Shown: piece after piece, positions 16,169-25,236 of the stretch
Position numbering within the stretch: position 1 is the stretch's first letter
Layout: every line of letters begins with the position of its first letter
Source of the DNA: Streptomyces sp. WAC 04229
GTDB taxonomy: Bacteria; Actinomycetota; Actinomycetes; Streptomycetales; Streptomycetaceae
NCBI RefSeq assembly: GCF_003947455.1
Contig: NZ_QHJH01000011.1
Span: forward strand, 29,580-93,579
Direction: 5' to 3'
Length of the DNA stretch: 64,000 nucleotides
The notes under the pieces: model-generated
Database searches by the model: none
What the model saw: the letters and a program-made list of their open reading frames with translations, nothing else
What the model was told of the DNA's origin: nothing
Position numbers and translations under genes: made by a program

Positions 16169-17944
16169 CTAGTCGGCCGAAGCCGTCCACCCCACGGTCT
16201 CGACGCGCGCCGCGTCCGCCGGGCGCGCGTCGTGGAACAGGACGTCGCCCGCCGCCTCCGCCCGCAGCCCGTCGACGTACGCGCCGCGGCCCACGTACAG
16301 CTGGTCGGTGGTGTACCGCCAGCGCAGCGTGAGCGCGCGGGCGGCCGGGAGTCCGGCCGTCAGCCGGTGCCAGACCCGCCCCGACCAGCCGGTGACCGAG
16401 CCGTCCTCGTGCGCCACGGGTCCCTCTGCGCGCCGAGTGGTCGTGAACGGCACGGGCCGCCAGGCGGTGCCGCCGTCCGTCGAGGCCTCCAGGACGAGGG
16501 CGTCGGACCCGGGTTCGGTGTCCCACCACAGGTCACAGCGCAGCCGCGCCCGCCCGGCCGACGTGTCGAGCGCGGGCAGCGTGAGCGTGGCCGTCGCGGC
16601 ACTCGCCGTCCCCGAGAACCACGCCGTGCGCCCGTGCGCGGGCCGGACCGCCACCGCCCGCGCCATGTGGGTGCCGGCCGCCACCCGGGGCGCGGACCCC
16701 GAGCGCCAACTGCGGACCGGGTGAACCGAGTTGCCGAGCACGACCAGGAACGAGTCCGTCGTCGGGTCGAGCACCAGCGACGTGCCTGTGAAGCCGGTGT
16801 GCCCGGCCGTGCGCGGTGTCGCCATGGCACCCATGTACCAGTGCTGGTACAGCTCGAAGCCCAGGCCGTGCGCGTCCCCCGGGAAGTCCGTGTTGAAGTC
16901 GGTGAACATCAGCTCCACCGACTCCGGCCGCAGGACGCGCGCCCGGCCGTAGGAACCGCCGTTGAGCAGGGTGCGGCCGAGCACCGCCAGGTCCCACGCG
17001 CAGGAGAAGACCCCGGCGTGACCGGCGACGCCGCCGAGGCTGAACGCGTTCTCGTCGTGCACCTCGCCCCACACCAGACCGCGGTCGAGGCCGGACCAGG
17101 GCTGCCGGGCGTCCTCAGTGGCCGCGATACCCGGCCGCCAGGACGCGGGCGGGTTGTAGCGGGTGCGGCGCAGCCCCAGGGGGCCGGTGATCTCGTCGCG
17201 CAGCAGGACGTCCAGCGCGCGGCCGGTGACCTTCTCCAGCACCAGCTGGAGCGAGATCATGTTCAGGTCCGAGTACAGGTACGCCGTGCCGGGCGCGCCG
17301 ACCGGGGCCTCGTCGTAGACGAGCCGCACCTTCTCGTCGTAGGTGGGCGCGCGGAACAGCGGGATCCACGCCCGGAACCCGGAGGTGTGCGTGAGCAGCT
17401 GCCGGACCGTCACGTCCTGCTTCCCGGCCCGCCCGAAGCCCGGCAGGTACGACGCGACCGGCGCCTCCAGCTCCAGCGCACCCCGTTCCAGCTGCTGCAC
17501 GGCGAGGATCGAGGTGAACAGTTTGGAGATGGACGCGAGATCGAACACGGTGTCGCCGGCCATCGGGATCTGCTCCGCGGCCGGGAACTCGACGCCGGTG
17601 TCGGTCGCCTCGTCGTACGCCCGGTAGCGCACCGCCATGCCGATCGGCTCGTGCAGCGCGACCGTGCCGCCCCGGCCGGCCAGCAGCACGGCGCCCGCGT
17701 ACCACGGGTGCTGGGGAGAGGGCTGGAGGTAGGTCTCCGCGTCGCTGACGAGCCGTCGCAGATGCCCCGGGAGCAGCCCCGCGCGTTCGGCGGAGCCGCG
17801 CCGGAGGGTGGGCCGGCGGCCCCCGACCGCGACCGCCTCGGCCGGGCCGGCGGCGAACGGGGCGATGGCCAGGGCACCGCCCAGGGCCAGGGCACCGGCG
17901 CCCAGTTGACGCCGTGTGAATCCGCTGTTCGCCTGTCCGGCCAT
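16169..17944 (-). CDS. Tat-exported serine hydrolase (beta-lactamase/YbbE-like family)
   Basis: 591 residues from ATG 17944, preceded by GGGAGA; GTG 17962 is less likely. The signal peptide has a twin-arginine motif (FTRRQLGAG) and an AEA cleavage site near residue 40. The class C beta-lactamase-like domain has SISK as SxxK, YSD in the YxN position and HTG as the KTG box. A C-terminal beta-rich module of about 200 residues follows. Relatives sit in muropeptide-recycling loci, so an envelope role is plausible. Divergent from the acyl-CoA ligase, with GAAAG palindromes between. Confidence 0.88.
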   Translation of the reverse strand: MAGQANSGFTRRQLGAGALALGGALAIAPFAAGPAEAVAVGGRRPTLRRGSAERAGLLPGHLRRLVSDAETYLQPSPQHPWYAGAVLLAGRGGTVALHEPIGMAVRYRAYDEATDTGVEFPAAEQIPMAGDTVFDLASISKLFTSILAVQQLERGALELEAPVASYLPGFGRAGKQDVTVRQLLTHTSGFRAWIPLFRAPTYDEKVRLVYDEAPVGAPGTAYLYSDLNMISLQLVLEKVTGRALDVLLRDEITGPLGLRRTRYNPPASWRPGIAATEDARQPWSGLDRGLVWGEVHDENAFSLGGVAGHAGVFSCAWDLAVLGRTLLNGGSYGRARVLRPESVELMFTDFNTDFPGDAHGLGFELYQHWYMGAMATPRTAGHTGFTGTSLVLDPTTDSFLVVLGNSVHPVRSWRSGSAPRVAAGTHMARAVAVRPAHGRTAWFSGTASAATATLTLPALDTSAGRARLRCDLWWDTEPGSDALVLEASTDGGTAWRPVPFTTTRRAEGPVAHEDGSVTGWSGRVWHRLTAGLPAARALTLRWRYTTDQLYVGRGAYVDGLRAEAAGDVLFHDARPADAARVETVGWTASAD

Positions 17945-17969
17945 CGAAGAGTCTCCCGCCACCGAAGCT

Positions 17970-18010
17970 GAAAGTATCTTTCCCGGATCGCCGTGCGGAG
18001 TGAAACTTTC
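17970..18010. promoter_or_regulatory. GAAAG/CTTTC palindromes between serine hydrolase and ligase genes
   Basis: GAAAG-TAT-CTTTC (17970-17982) is a perfect inverted repeat 26 bases before the hydrolase ATG, and GAAACTTTC (18002-18010) is a second, shorter one. The form resembles operators of RpiR/MurR-type sugar-phosphate regulators as I remember them. No such regulator is in the window. Confidence 0.45.
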
Positions 18011-18105
18011 CTGTCATGACGGGGTCGTGTCAATGGGGCGTGCGCGGTCCACGGACCGGACGCACGCCGCTTGACCCGCCCCGGCGGGCGGCCGAGGATC
18101 GGGTC

Positions 18106-19605
18106 ATGAAGCCCGGACACGGCAGCACGGTCGACGGGGTGCTGCGGCGCAGCGCCCGACGCACTCCGGCACGCGTCGCGGTCGAGTACCGCGACCGCAC
18201 CTGGACGTACGGCGAACTCGACACCGCGGTCTCCCGCGCGGCCGGCGCCCTGCTGGCCGAGGGACTGTCCCCCGGCGACCGGGTCGGCGCCTACGGCCAC
18301 AACTCCGACGCCTACCTGATCGCCTTCCTGGCCTGCGCCCGGGCCGGGCTGGTGCACGTCCCGGTCAACCAGAACCTCACCGGCGACGACCTCGCCTACC
18401 TCGTCGGCCAGTCCGGCAGCTCCCTGGTCCTCGCCGACCCCGGCCTCGCCGGCCGGCTGCCGGACGGCACCCGCGTCCTCGCGCTCCGCGACGCCGACGA
18501 CTCGCTCCTCACCCGCCTCGCCGCGGCGCCCGCGTACGACGGCCCCGAGCCGGCCGGCGACGACCTGGTGCAGCTCCTCTACACCTCCGGCACCACCGCC
18601 CTGCCCAAGGGCGCGATGATGACCCACCGGGCCCTGGTGCACGAGTACCTCAGCGCCATCACCGCCCTCGACCTCGGCGCCGGCGACCGCCCCGTGCACG
18701 CCCTGCCGCTCTACCACTCGGCGCAGACCCACGTCTTCCTGCTGCCCTACCTCGCCGTCGGCGCCACGAACATCATCCTCGACGCCCCGGACGGCGACCG
18801 GCTCTTCGACCTCGTCGAAGCCGGCCGCGTGGACAGCGTCTTCGCGCCGCCCACCGTGTGGATCGGCCTGGCGAACCGGCCCGACTTCGCCACCCGCGAC
18901 CTCGGCGGCCTGCGCAAGGCCTACTACGGGGCGTCGATCATGCCCGTGCCCGTCCTGGAGCGACTGCGCGAGCGCCTGCCCGCACTCGCCTTCTACAACT
19001 GCTTCGGCCAGAGCGAGATCGGCCCCCTCGCCACCGTCCTCGGCCCGGACGAGCACCAGGGCCGGATGGACTCCTGCGGGCGGCCCGTCCTGTTCGTGGA
19101 GGCGCGCGTGGTCGACGAGGACGGCGCGGACGTACCCGACGGCACCCCCGGAGAGGTCGTCTACCGCTCGCCGCAGCTGTGCGAGGGCTACTGGGACAAG
19201 CCCGAGGAGACCGAAGCCGCCTTCCGCGACGGGTGGTTCCACTCCGGCGACCTCGCCGTGCGGGACGCGGACGGCTACTACACGATCGTCGACCGGGTGA
19301 AGGACGTGATCAACTCCGGCGGCGTCCTGGTCGCCTCCCGCCAGGTCGAGGACGCCCTCTACACGCACGACGGAGTCGCCGAGGTGGCGGTGATCGGCCT
19401 GCCCGACGAACGCTGGATCGAGGCCGTCACGGCCGTCGTCGTCGCGCGCGGCGAGGTCACCGAGGATGCGCTGATCGCCCACGCCCGGGACCGGCTCACC
19501 TCCTTCAAGGCACCCAAGGGGGTGCGGTTCGTGGACGTGCTGCCGCGGAACGCCAGCGGGAAGATCCTCAAGCGCGAACTGCGGGACCGCTTCGCCGGGT
19601 CATGA
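18106..19605 (+). CDS. AMP-dependent acyl-CoA synthetase/ligase
   Basis: 499 residues from ATG 18106. ANL-family motifs are in order: the P-loop-like YTSGTTALPKGAMMTH near 165, NCFGQSE near 300, the YRSPQLCEGYWDKPEET region, GWFHSGDLAVRD and the C-terminal lysine motif PRNASGKILKREL. These make it an acyl-adenylating, CoA-ligating enzyme of the FadD13-like medium/long-chain type; the chain-length specificity cannot be read. The following hydrolase gene starts 50 bases downstream and may be cotranscribed. Confidence 0.93.
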   Translation: MKPGHGSTVDGVLRRSARRTPARVAVEYRDRTWTYGELDTAVSRAAGALLAEGLSPGDRVGAYGHNSDAYLIAFLACARAGLVHVPVNQNLTGDDLAYLVGQSGSSLVLADPGLAGRLPDGTRVLALRDADDSLLTRLAAAPAYDGPEPAGDDLVQLLYTSGTTALPKGAMMTHRALVHEYLSAITALDLGAGDRPVHALPLYHSAQTHVFLLPYLAVGATNIILDAPDGDRLFDLVEAGRVDSVFAPPTVWIGLANRPDFATRDLGGLRKAYYGASIMPVPVLERLRERLPALAFYNCFGQSEIGPLATVLGPDEHQGRMDSCGRPVLFVEARVVDEDGADVPDGTPGEVVYRSPQLCEGYWDKPEETEAAFRDGWFHSGDLAVRDADGYYTIVDRVKDVINSGGVLVASRQVEDALYTHDGVAEVAVIGLPDERWIEAVTAVVVARGEVTEDALIAHARDRLTSFKAPKGVRFVDVLPRNASGKILKRELRDRFAGS

Positions 19606-19655
19606 CTCCACAACTCCGTTGCGGCCCCCGCCCCCGGCAGCCGAGGATCGGCGCC

Positions 19656-20531
19656 ATGGGCACCTTCACCGCGTACGACGGAACCGAACTCGCCTACCAC
19701 GTCCGGGGCCGCGGCGCCCCGCTGGTCGTGCTGCCGGGCGGCCCCATGCGGGCCTCCTCCTACCTCGGCGACCTCGGCGGTCTGACCGCGCACCGGCGGC
19801 TGGTCCTGCTCGACCTGCGCGGCACCGGCGACTCCGCCGTCCCCGCCGACCCGGCGACGTACCGCTGCGACCGGCTCGTCGACGACGTGGAGGCGCTCCG
19901 TGTCCACCTCGGCCTCGACCGCATGGACGTCCTCGCGCACTCCGCAGGCGGCAGCCTCGCGATGCTCCACGCCGCCCGCCACCCGACGAGGGTGGGACGC
20001 CTCGCCCTGATCACCGCCACGCCCTGGGCGCTGGACATGCCCGCCACGCCGGAGGACCGGAGGGCGGCCGCCCTCCTGCGCCGGGACGAACCCTGGTTCG
20101 AGGAGGCGTACGGCCCCTTCGAGGCGTGGCTGGCCGGCACCGGCGACTTCGACCCGGTGTTCCTCCCCTTCTTCCACGGCCGCTGGGACGACGCCGCCCG
20201 CGCCCACGTCGCCCGCGGCCCCCAGGAGTCCCACTACGAGGCGGGCGACGTCTACCTCTCCCCGGACGCCTTCGACCCGCCCGCCACCCGCGCCGCCCTC
20301 GCCCGCAGTACCGCCCGGGTCCTGGTCCTCGCCGGTGAACTCGACGGGGGTCCCCGGCCGGAACTCGCCCGCCGCTGCGCCGCCGTCTTCCCCCACGCCG
20401 AGGTCGCCGTCCAGCCGGGTGCCGGGCACTATCCCTGGCTCGACGACCCCGAGTGGTTCGTACGGCGTGTCACCGCGTTCCTCGAAGGGCAGCCCTCACA
20501 TGGCCTGTCGGCGGTCGGAGCCGATCGCTAG
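19656..20531 (+). CDS. Alpha/beta hydrolase
   Basis: 291 residues from ATG 19656. Unlike the hydrolase at 1.5 kb, this one keeps its triad: nucleophile AHSAGGS, acid in VLAGELDGG and His in GAGHYPW. The LPGGPMRASSYLGDL oxyanion region and LDLRGTGDSA resemble proline iminopeptidase-type hydrolases. Substrate unknown. It follows the acyl-CoA ligase closely. Confidence 0.9.
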   Translation: MGTFTAYDGTELAYHVRGRGAPLVVLPGGPMRASSYLGDLGGLTAHRRLVLLDLRGTGDSAVPADPATYRCDRLVDDVEALRVHLGLDRMDVLAHSAGGSLAMLHAARHPTRVGRLALITATPWALDMPATPEDRRAAALLRRDEPWFEEAYGPFEAWLAGTGDFDPVFLPFFHGRWDDAARAHVARGPQESHYEAGDVYLSPDAFDPPATRAALARSTARVLVLAGELDGGPRPELARRCAAVFPHAEVAVQPGAGHYPWLDDPEWFVRRVTAFLEGQPSHGLSAVGADR

Positions 20532-20568
20532 GCTGGCCGCGAACGACGAGACCGGGAGGAGCACGGAC

Positions 20569-20811
20569 GTGGCCGAGAGCACCACCCACCAGCGCCCGAT
20601 CATGGGCTGGGACAAGCCGGAGCTGGACCTCAGCGACGCGCAGTGGCAGTCGAGCAGCCGGGGCCTGGGGGATGTCCAGATCGCCTTCGTCGAGGGGTTC
20701 ATCGCCATGCGCAACAGCGGCAGCCCGGAAAGCCCCTCCCTGATCTTCACCCCCGCGGAATGGGGCGCGTTCGTGTCGGGGGCGCGGGAAGGGGAGTTCG
20801 ACCTCACCTGA
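20569..20811 (+). CDS. DUF397 domain protein
   Basis: 80 residues from GTG 20569 behind GGGAGGA. The core WQSSSRGLGDVQIAFVEG and FTPAEWGAFVSGAREGEFD fits DUF397. In Streptomyces such proteins (for example BldB-type partners and WhiJ-locus members) usually sit beside an XRE regulator with which they interact; here none is adjacent, so this is an orphan copy. Confidence 0.9.
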   Translation: MAESTTHQRPIMGWDKPELDLSDAQWQSSSRGLGDVQIAFVEGFIAMRNSGSPESPSLIFTPAEWGAFVSGAREGEFDLT

Positions 20812-20897
20812 CCCGCGGGGTGCGGTGAGCCGACCGGCCGAACCGGGGTGTCCCGTCCCGCGCCGGGGGGAAGGCCGTTTTCCGGAGGTGAGGTCCC

Positions 20898-21800
20898 ATG
20901 AGCACCCTGCCGGTCATCGCGGCCGTCGACGGTTCCGACGACAGCCTGCGCGCCCTCGACTGGGCCCTCGACGCGGCGCACCGGCGCGGGGCGCCCCTGC
21001 GGGTGGTGCACGTGCGGCAGTACGCCACCTGGGCCCAGACCGACATCCTGGTCGCGGGCGAGCCGGACACCGGCGACGACCCGGTGCTCGACCAGGCCCG
21101 CGCCCACCTGCAGGGACGTGCCTACGCCGTGGCGACGGAGTACGTCGGTATGGAGGGCGTGCCCGGAGCCGCGCTGCCGGAGCTGGGCGCCGACTCCCAG
21201 CTGCTGGTGCTCGGATCCCGGGGCCGCGGCGGCTTCGCCAGCCTGCTGCTCGGCTCCAACGGCATGGCCGCCGCCCGCGACGCCGAGTGCCCCGTCGTCG
21301 TGGTGCCCCGCCCCGGACGCGAGGTGCACGGCGAGGCACCGGCCGAGGAGGGGCCCCGGGTGGTCGTCGGACTCCACGTGGACAGTCCCGATGACGCCAC
21401 CCTCTCCTTCGCCTTCGCCGAGGCCGAACTGCGCGGCGCCCGCCTCCAGGTCGTCGCCGCCTACCCGTGGCCGGTGCAGACCTGGGCCGCCGCCGGGCAG
21501 ATCATGCCCCCGGTGATCGACGAGGTCTCCATCGAGAGCGAGACCCGGGTCCTGGCCGACGGCTTCCTGGCCCCGTACCGCGAACGTCATCCCGACGTCC
21601 GGGCCGAGCCGTACGTCGCGCCCGGCGACGCCGCCGGCCACCTCGTCGCCGCCTCCCGCGACGCCCAGCTGGTCGTCGTCGGCCGCCACCGCCGCCGCCT
21701 GCTGGCCCCCGCCCGCATGATGGGCTCGGTCACCCACGCGGTCCTGCTCCACGCGGCGTCCCCGGTCGCGGTCGTACCACCGGCCCCACCGGAGGACTGA
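20898..21800 (+). CDS. Universal stress protein, two UspA domains
   Basis: 300 residues, start ATG 20898 behind GGAGGTGAGG. Two tandem Usp domains: VIAAVDGSDDSLRALDWAL ... LVLGSRGRGGFASLLLGSNG in the first, VVVGLHVDSPDDATLSFAF ... LVVVGRHRRRLLAPARMMGSV in the second. The first keeps the G-x2-G-x9-G(S/N) ATP-binding pattern; the second is less canonical (GRHRRR). Double-domain Usps are common in Streptomyces and often under stress-sigma control. Confidence 0.93.
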   Translation: MSTLPVIAAVDGSDDSLRALDWALDAAHRRGAPLRVVHVRQYATWAQTDILVAGEPDTGDDPVLDQARAHLQGRAYAVATEYVGMEGVPGAALPELGADSQLLVLGSRGRGGFASLLLGSNGMAAARDAECPVVVVPRPGREVHGEAPAEEGPRVVVGLHVDSPDDATLSFAFAEAELRGARLQVVAAYPWPVQTWAAAGQIMPPVIDEVSIESETRVLADGFLAPYRERHPDVRAEPYVAPGDAAGHLVAASRDAQLVVVGRHRRRLLAPARMMGSVTHAVLLHAASPVAVVPPAPPED

Positions 21801-21874
21801 GGGGACGCCCCGTCGTCCGCTCTCCCGTACGGGGTCACGCCCCTGCGCACCCTGCCCTGCCTATCATCGGCCCC

Positions 21875-22474
21875 ATGCAGGACTCACCCAGCAGGGACGC
21901 CCGGATCGCCCTCGACCTCGCCCTGACCGTCCGGCACGACGGGCACGGCGGGGTCGCCGACGACCTCGCCGACCCCGCCGGGCTCACCGCCTGGGTACGG
22001 GCCCACCCCGACCTCGCGGCGGCCGCCGAGGCCGCCGACCCGGCCGCCGTCCGCGACGTGCGGGCCGCCGCCCGCGCCCTCTTCGCCCGCGCCGTGCGTC
22101 CGGGCGAGCCGAGCCCGGCCGACGCCGCCCGGCTGCTGCCCGTCGCCGAAGCCCTGCGGCGCCTGAACGAGGCCGCCGCCCGCACCCCCACCGTCCCCGT
22201 CCTGCACTGGGCCGACGCCGGGACCCCCGTCGTCCGCGCCGCGCCCGCGCCCGGCGCCCGGCCCGACCTCACCGCCGCGCTCGCCCAGGCCGTGATCGGC
22301 TTCCTCGCGGGACCCGACCGGCAGCGGCTGCGGGCCTGCCACGCACCGCGCTGCGTGCGGTACTTCCTCAAGGACCACCCGCGCCAGGAGTGGTGCAAAC
22401 CCTCCTGCGGCAACCGGGCCCGGGTCGCCCGCCACCAGCAGCGCCGGCGGCGGACCGCCGAGCCTCGGCCGTAG
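21875..22474 (+). CDS. CGNR zinc finger protein (ABATE domain)
   Basis: 199 residues from ATG 21875. The N-terminal two thirds is the Ala-rich ABATE-like helical region that begins with DARIALDLALTVRHDG. The C-terminus carries the CGNR finger: CHAPRCVRYFLKDHP then WCKPSCGNRARVARH. These are stress-linked putative transcriptional regulators. Isolated gene with its own short upstream spacer. Confidence 0.9.
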   Translation: MQDSPSRDARIALDLALTVRHDGHGGVADDLADPAGLTAWVRAHPDLAAAAEAADPAAVRDVRAAARALFARAVRPGEPSPADAARLLPVAEALRRLNEAAARTPTVPVLHWADAGTPVVRAAPAPGARPDLTAALAQAVIGFLAGPDRQRLRACHAPRCVRYFLKDHPRQEWCKPSCGNRARVARHQQRRRRTAEPRP

Positions 22475-22532
22475 CCGGGACGGCCGCCCGCCCGCACGCC
22501 GTCCGCGGGGTGCGGCCACGTACCATGGCGGC

Positions 22533-23030
22533 ATGTCGTTCCTCCGCCGCCGCAGCGCCACGCCCGCCGGGCCCGACTTCGACGTACTGGCCATGGACCC
22601 GGGCGACTGGCCCGGCAATCTGGGCGCCGGTCTGCTGCCCGCGCCCGACGGCAGCTGCCAGGGCGTCTTCCTGCGCTACGACCTGTTCGGCGGCCGCGGC
22701 CCCGCGATGATCATCGGCAACCTGCCGGCCGGCTCCCCGGCCCGCGAGGTCCCCGAAGGGGAGATCCCCTTCGAGGTCGCCCAACTGCTGCTCGCGCTGG
22801 AGAACGACGAGGAGGTCACCGTCGTCGGCGCCGAGGACGTGCCGGTGATGCAGGGCGACAACCTGCTCATCGTGCGCCGCCTCAAACTCTCCGAGGGCCG
22901 CATCTCCTGCGTGCAGTTCGACCGCAGCGACGGCGTGCTGGTGACCATCGCCGCCTGGGACCGACCGATCACCGACGACCTGTACGCCCTGCTGAAGCCG
23001 CTCCCGGCGGAGCTTTTCCAGCAGGGCTGA
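22533..23030 (+). CDS. Conserved actinobacterial protein of unknown function
   Basis: 165 residues starting ATG 22533. A predicted alpha/beta soluble protein without signal peptide or cysteine motif; recognisable stretches are MDPGDWPGNLGAGLLP, VPEGEIPFEVAQLLLALEND and the acidic C-terminal DDLYALLKPLPAEL. It resembles conserved hypothetical proteins of Streptomyces, but I cannot name a family. Convergent with the amidase gene, eight bases between stops. Confidence 0.8.
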   Translation: MSFLRRRSATPAGPDFDVLAMDPGDWPGNLGAGLLPAPDGSCQGVFLRYDLFGGRGPAMIIGNLPAGSPAREVPEGEIPFEVAQLLLALENDEEVTVVGAEDVPVMQGDNLLIVRRLKLSEGRISCVQFDRSDGVLVTIAAWDRPITDDLYALLKPLPAELFQQG

Positions 23031-23038
23031 CCCGGCGG

Positions 23039-24973
23039 CTACCGCACGGCCGAGAGGGTGACGTCGGCGGCGCGCACGTACCCGACCCGGTGGCCGTACT
23101 GGATCTCGTAGTACTCGTCCTCGCCCCGCACCACCCGGTGGGAGGCCGAGTCGAACCCGACCGCGTAGTAGTACTCGCCGGGCACCTTCTCCCCGACCAC
23201 GTACTTCTGCCCCTTGCCCAGCGTGTACGGCAGCGGCGACACGGTCTGGGCGGGCACGTCCGCCGGGTAGGCGGCCTTCTCCGGGTACGCCCTTCCGTAC
23301 ACGGGGACGCTGTCCAGCCCCTTCCTCGGAGTGATCACCCGGCCCGACGCGGGCACCGCCGCCGGGCTCTTCGCCGGGTCGTGGAACCAGGCCTTCTGGC
23401 CCAGGTACCAGATGGCCGTCCAGTCCCTCCACCGGTCGGCCACCGCGTACTGCTGCCCCGTGGAGACCCGGGACGACAGGTCGTTCACGCCCGTCGTCGG
23501 GGCCGAGCCGAGGCCGATGTCCTTGATCAGGGGCGCGTTCACGTCATGGTCGGAGTAGAGCCGCACCGCGCTGGAGCCGTGCGTCGCGCAGGGCTCGCCC
23601 GCCTTCTCGCAGCCGGTGTACTCCGGGCGGTTGGCGGAGTAGCCGGGGCGGATCGTCACCACGCCGGACGTCCGGCCCGCGGTCGGCTCCAGGGGGCGGC
23701 CGAGCAGCCGGAAGTAGTGCCGCCAGTCCCAGTACGGTCCCGGGTCGGTGTGCATGCCCGGGATCGTCGCGGTGGTGGTGCCCGGGACGGTGTCGTGGCC
23801 CAGGATGTGCTGCCGGTCCAGCGGGATGTCGTACTTCCCTGCCAGGTACTTCACCAGCCGCGCCGAGGAGCGGTACATGGCCTCCGTGTACCAGGCGTCC
23901 GGCTCCGCCAGGAAACCCTCGTGCTCCAGCCCGATCGACTTGGCGTTGACGTACCAGTTGCCCGCGTGCCAGGCCACGTCCTTCGCCTTCACGTGCTGGG
24001 CGATGTGCCCGTCGGTGGAGCGGAGCGTGTAGTTCCAGGAGACGTAGGTGGGGTCCTGGACCATGTTGAGGACGCCGTCCCAGGCGCCTTCCGTGTCGTG
24101 CACGACGATGTACCGGATGCGCTGCGAGGCGGGCCGGTTCCCCAGGTCGTGGTTGCCGTAGTCGCCGTCGCCGAACTCCTCGTACGGCGCCGGGAGCCAC
24201 TCGCAGGACACCGACTTCGGGCACTCGGTGCCGGCGGCCGAGGCGGTGCGCAGGCCCGCCTCGCCCAGCTGCGCCGTGTCCGGGGCCACGCCCGGACGGG
24301 CGGCCAGGGTGATGCGCTGCCCGGCGTCCGTGGTCCGTCGCTCGCCCGCGCGGATCACCTCGAACACGTCGTTGGCGTACGCGGCCGCCGTCGCCGCGTC
24401 CTCCGCGCCCGAGAAGCGGGCCACCGCCCCGTACCAGTCCGCCGGGTCGGCGCTGAGCGGCTCACCCAGGTCCCGCTGGGCGGCGGCCAGCAGCGCGGCG
24501 CCGCCTGACACGTTCGCGGCCGGGTCGGTGCGCAGGGCCTCGGGGCTCAGGCCGGTCAGCTCGGCCGCCTTCGGCAGCGTCGTCAGCCGGTCCGGCAGGG
24601 CGGCGGCGCGCGTGAACACGGCCTTCGGGTGCAGCGGGGCGCGGGCGTCGTCGCCGCGCGGGTCCTCGGTGCCCTCGTCGTGGTGCGAGGTCCCGGCCAG
24701 TGCCGTGCGGGCGTCGGTCAGGTGCAGCGGGCCGTAGCCGCCGGTCACGCTGGGCGCTCCGCCGTGGGCGTCCCAACGGGACTGGAGGTAGGAGACGCCG
24801 AGCAGGACGCTCTGCGGCACCCGGTACTCGGCCGCCGCGGTGGCGAACGCCCGCTGGAGGCGGTCCGTGGCGGGCGGCGCGTCGGAGGGGCCGGCGGCGG
24901 ACGGTGCCGCGCCGAGCAGTGGCAGCAGCAGCGCGGCGCCGGCCAGGGCGGGCACCAGGGGGGACCTTCGCAA
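23039..24973 (-). CDS. Secreted N-acetylmuramoyl-L-alanine amidase (Amidase_2/PGRP)
   Basis: 644 residues from a TTG start at 24973, supported by AGGAGG six bases upstream. A Sec signal peptide (SPLVPALAGAALLLPLLG ... AAPSAA) is followed by a helical N-terminal domain, then the zinc amidase: IRYIVVHDTEG (His ligand), WHAGNWYVNAKSIGLEHEG, and LGHDTVPGTTTATIPGMHTDPGPYW (second His ligand). An SH3-like C-terminal region rich in Tyr and Lys probably binds the wall. It cleaves the MurNAc to L-Ala bond in peptidoglycan. Confidence 0.9.
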   Translation of the reverse strand: MRRSPLVPALAGAALLLPLLGAAPSAAGPSDAPPATDRLQRAFATAAAEYRVPQSVLLGVSYLQSRWDAHGGAPSVTGGYGPLHLTDARTALAGTSHHDEGTEDPRGDDARAPLHPKAVFTRAAALPDRLTTLPKAAELTGLSPEALRTDPAANVSGGAALLAAAQRDLGEPLSADPADWYGAVARFSGAEDAATAAAYANDVFEVIRAGERRTTDAGQRITLAARPGVAPDTAQLGEAGLRTASAAGTECPKSVSCEWLPAPYEEFGDGDYGNHDLGNRPASQRIRYIVVHDTEGAWDGVLNMVQDPTYVSWNYTLRSTDGHIAQHVKAKDVAWHAGNWYVNAKSIGLEHEGFLAEPDAWYTEAMYRSSARLVKYLAGKYDIPLDRQHILGHDTVPGTTTATIPGMHTDPGPYWDWRHYFRLLGRPLEPTAGRTSGVVTIRPGYSANRPEYTGCEKAGEPCATHGSSAVRLYSDHDVNAPLIKDIGLGSAPTTGVNDLSSRVSTGQQYAVADRWRDWTAIWYLGQKAWFHDPAKSPAAVPASGRVITPRKGLDSVPVYGRAYPEKAAYPADVPAQTVSPLPYTLGKGQKYVVGEKVPGEYYYAVGFDSASHRVVRGEDEYYEIQYGHRVGYVRAADVTLSAVR

Positions 24974-25190
24974 AGCGGCCTCCTGTGACGGTCGGACGTG
25001 CGGGGGGCGTGCGGGGCCGGGCGTGGGTCAGTGTTACCCGGCGGTCCGATGATCCGTCAATCATGCCGTCATGGAGGCGATTTCCCACGTCAGCACGGTG
25101 CCCGGCGAGTTTCGTGGCGGCGGGGCACCGGCCTGCGCGGCGTCAGTGGCGTACACCAATGGCCCCTGCATGTACCTGGACGCACAAAAT

Positions 25191-25220
25191 CCGCGGTGCG
25201 CCCCGAAGGGCACACCGCGG
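25191..25220 (-). terminator. Rho-independent terminator after the aph-like gene
   Basis: The arms 25191-25203 and 25208-25220 pair over 13 bases with one G-U, closing a TTCG tetraloop on the minus strand and followed there by ATTTTGTG. It lies 17 bases after the minus-strand aph-like stop codon. Confidence 0.8.
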
Positions 25221-25236
25221 ACCGTCGTCCTTCGTG

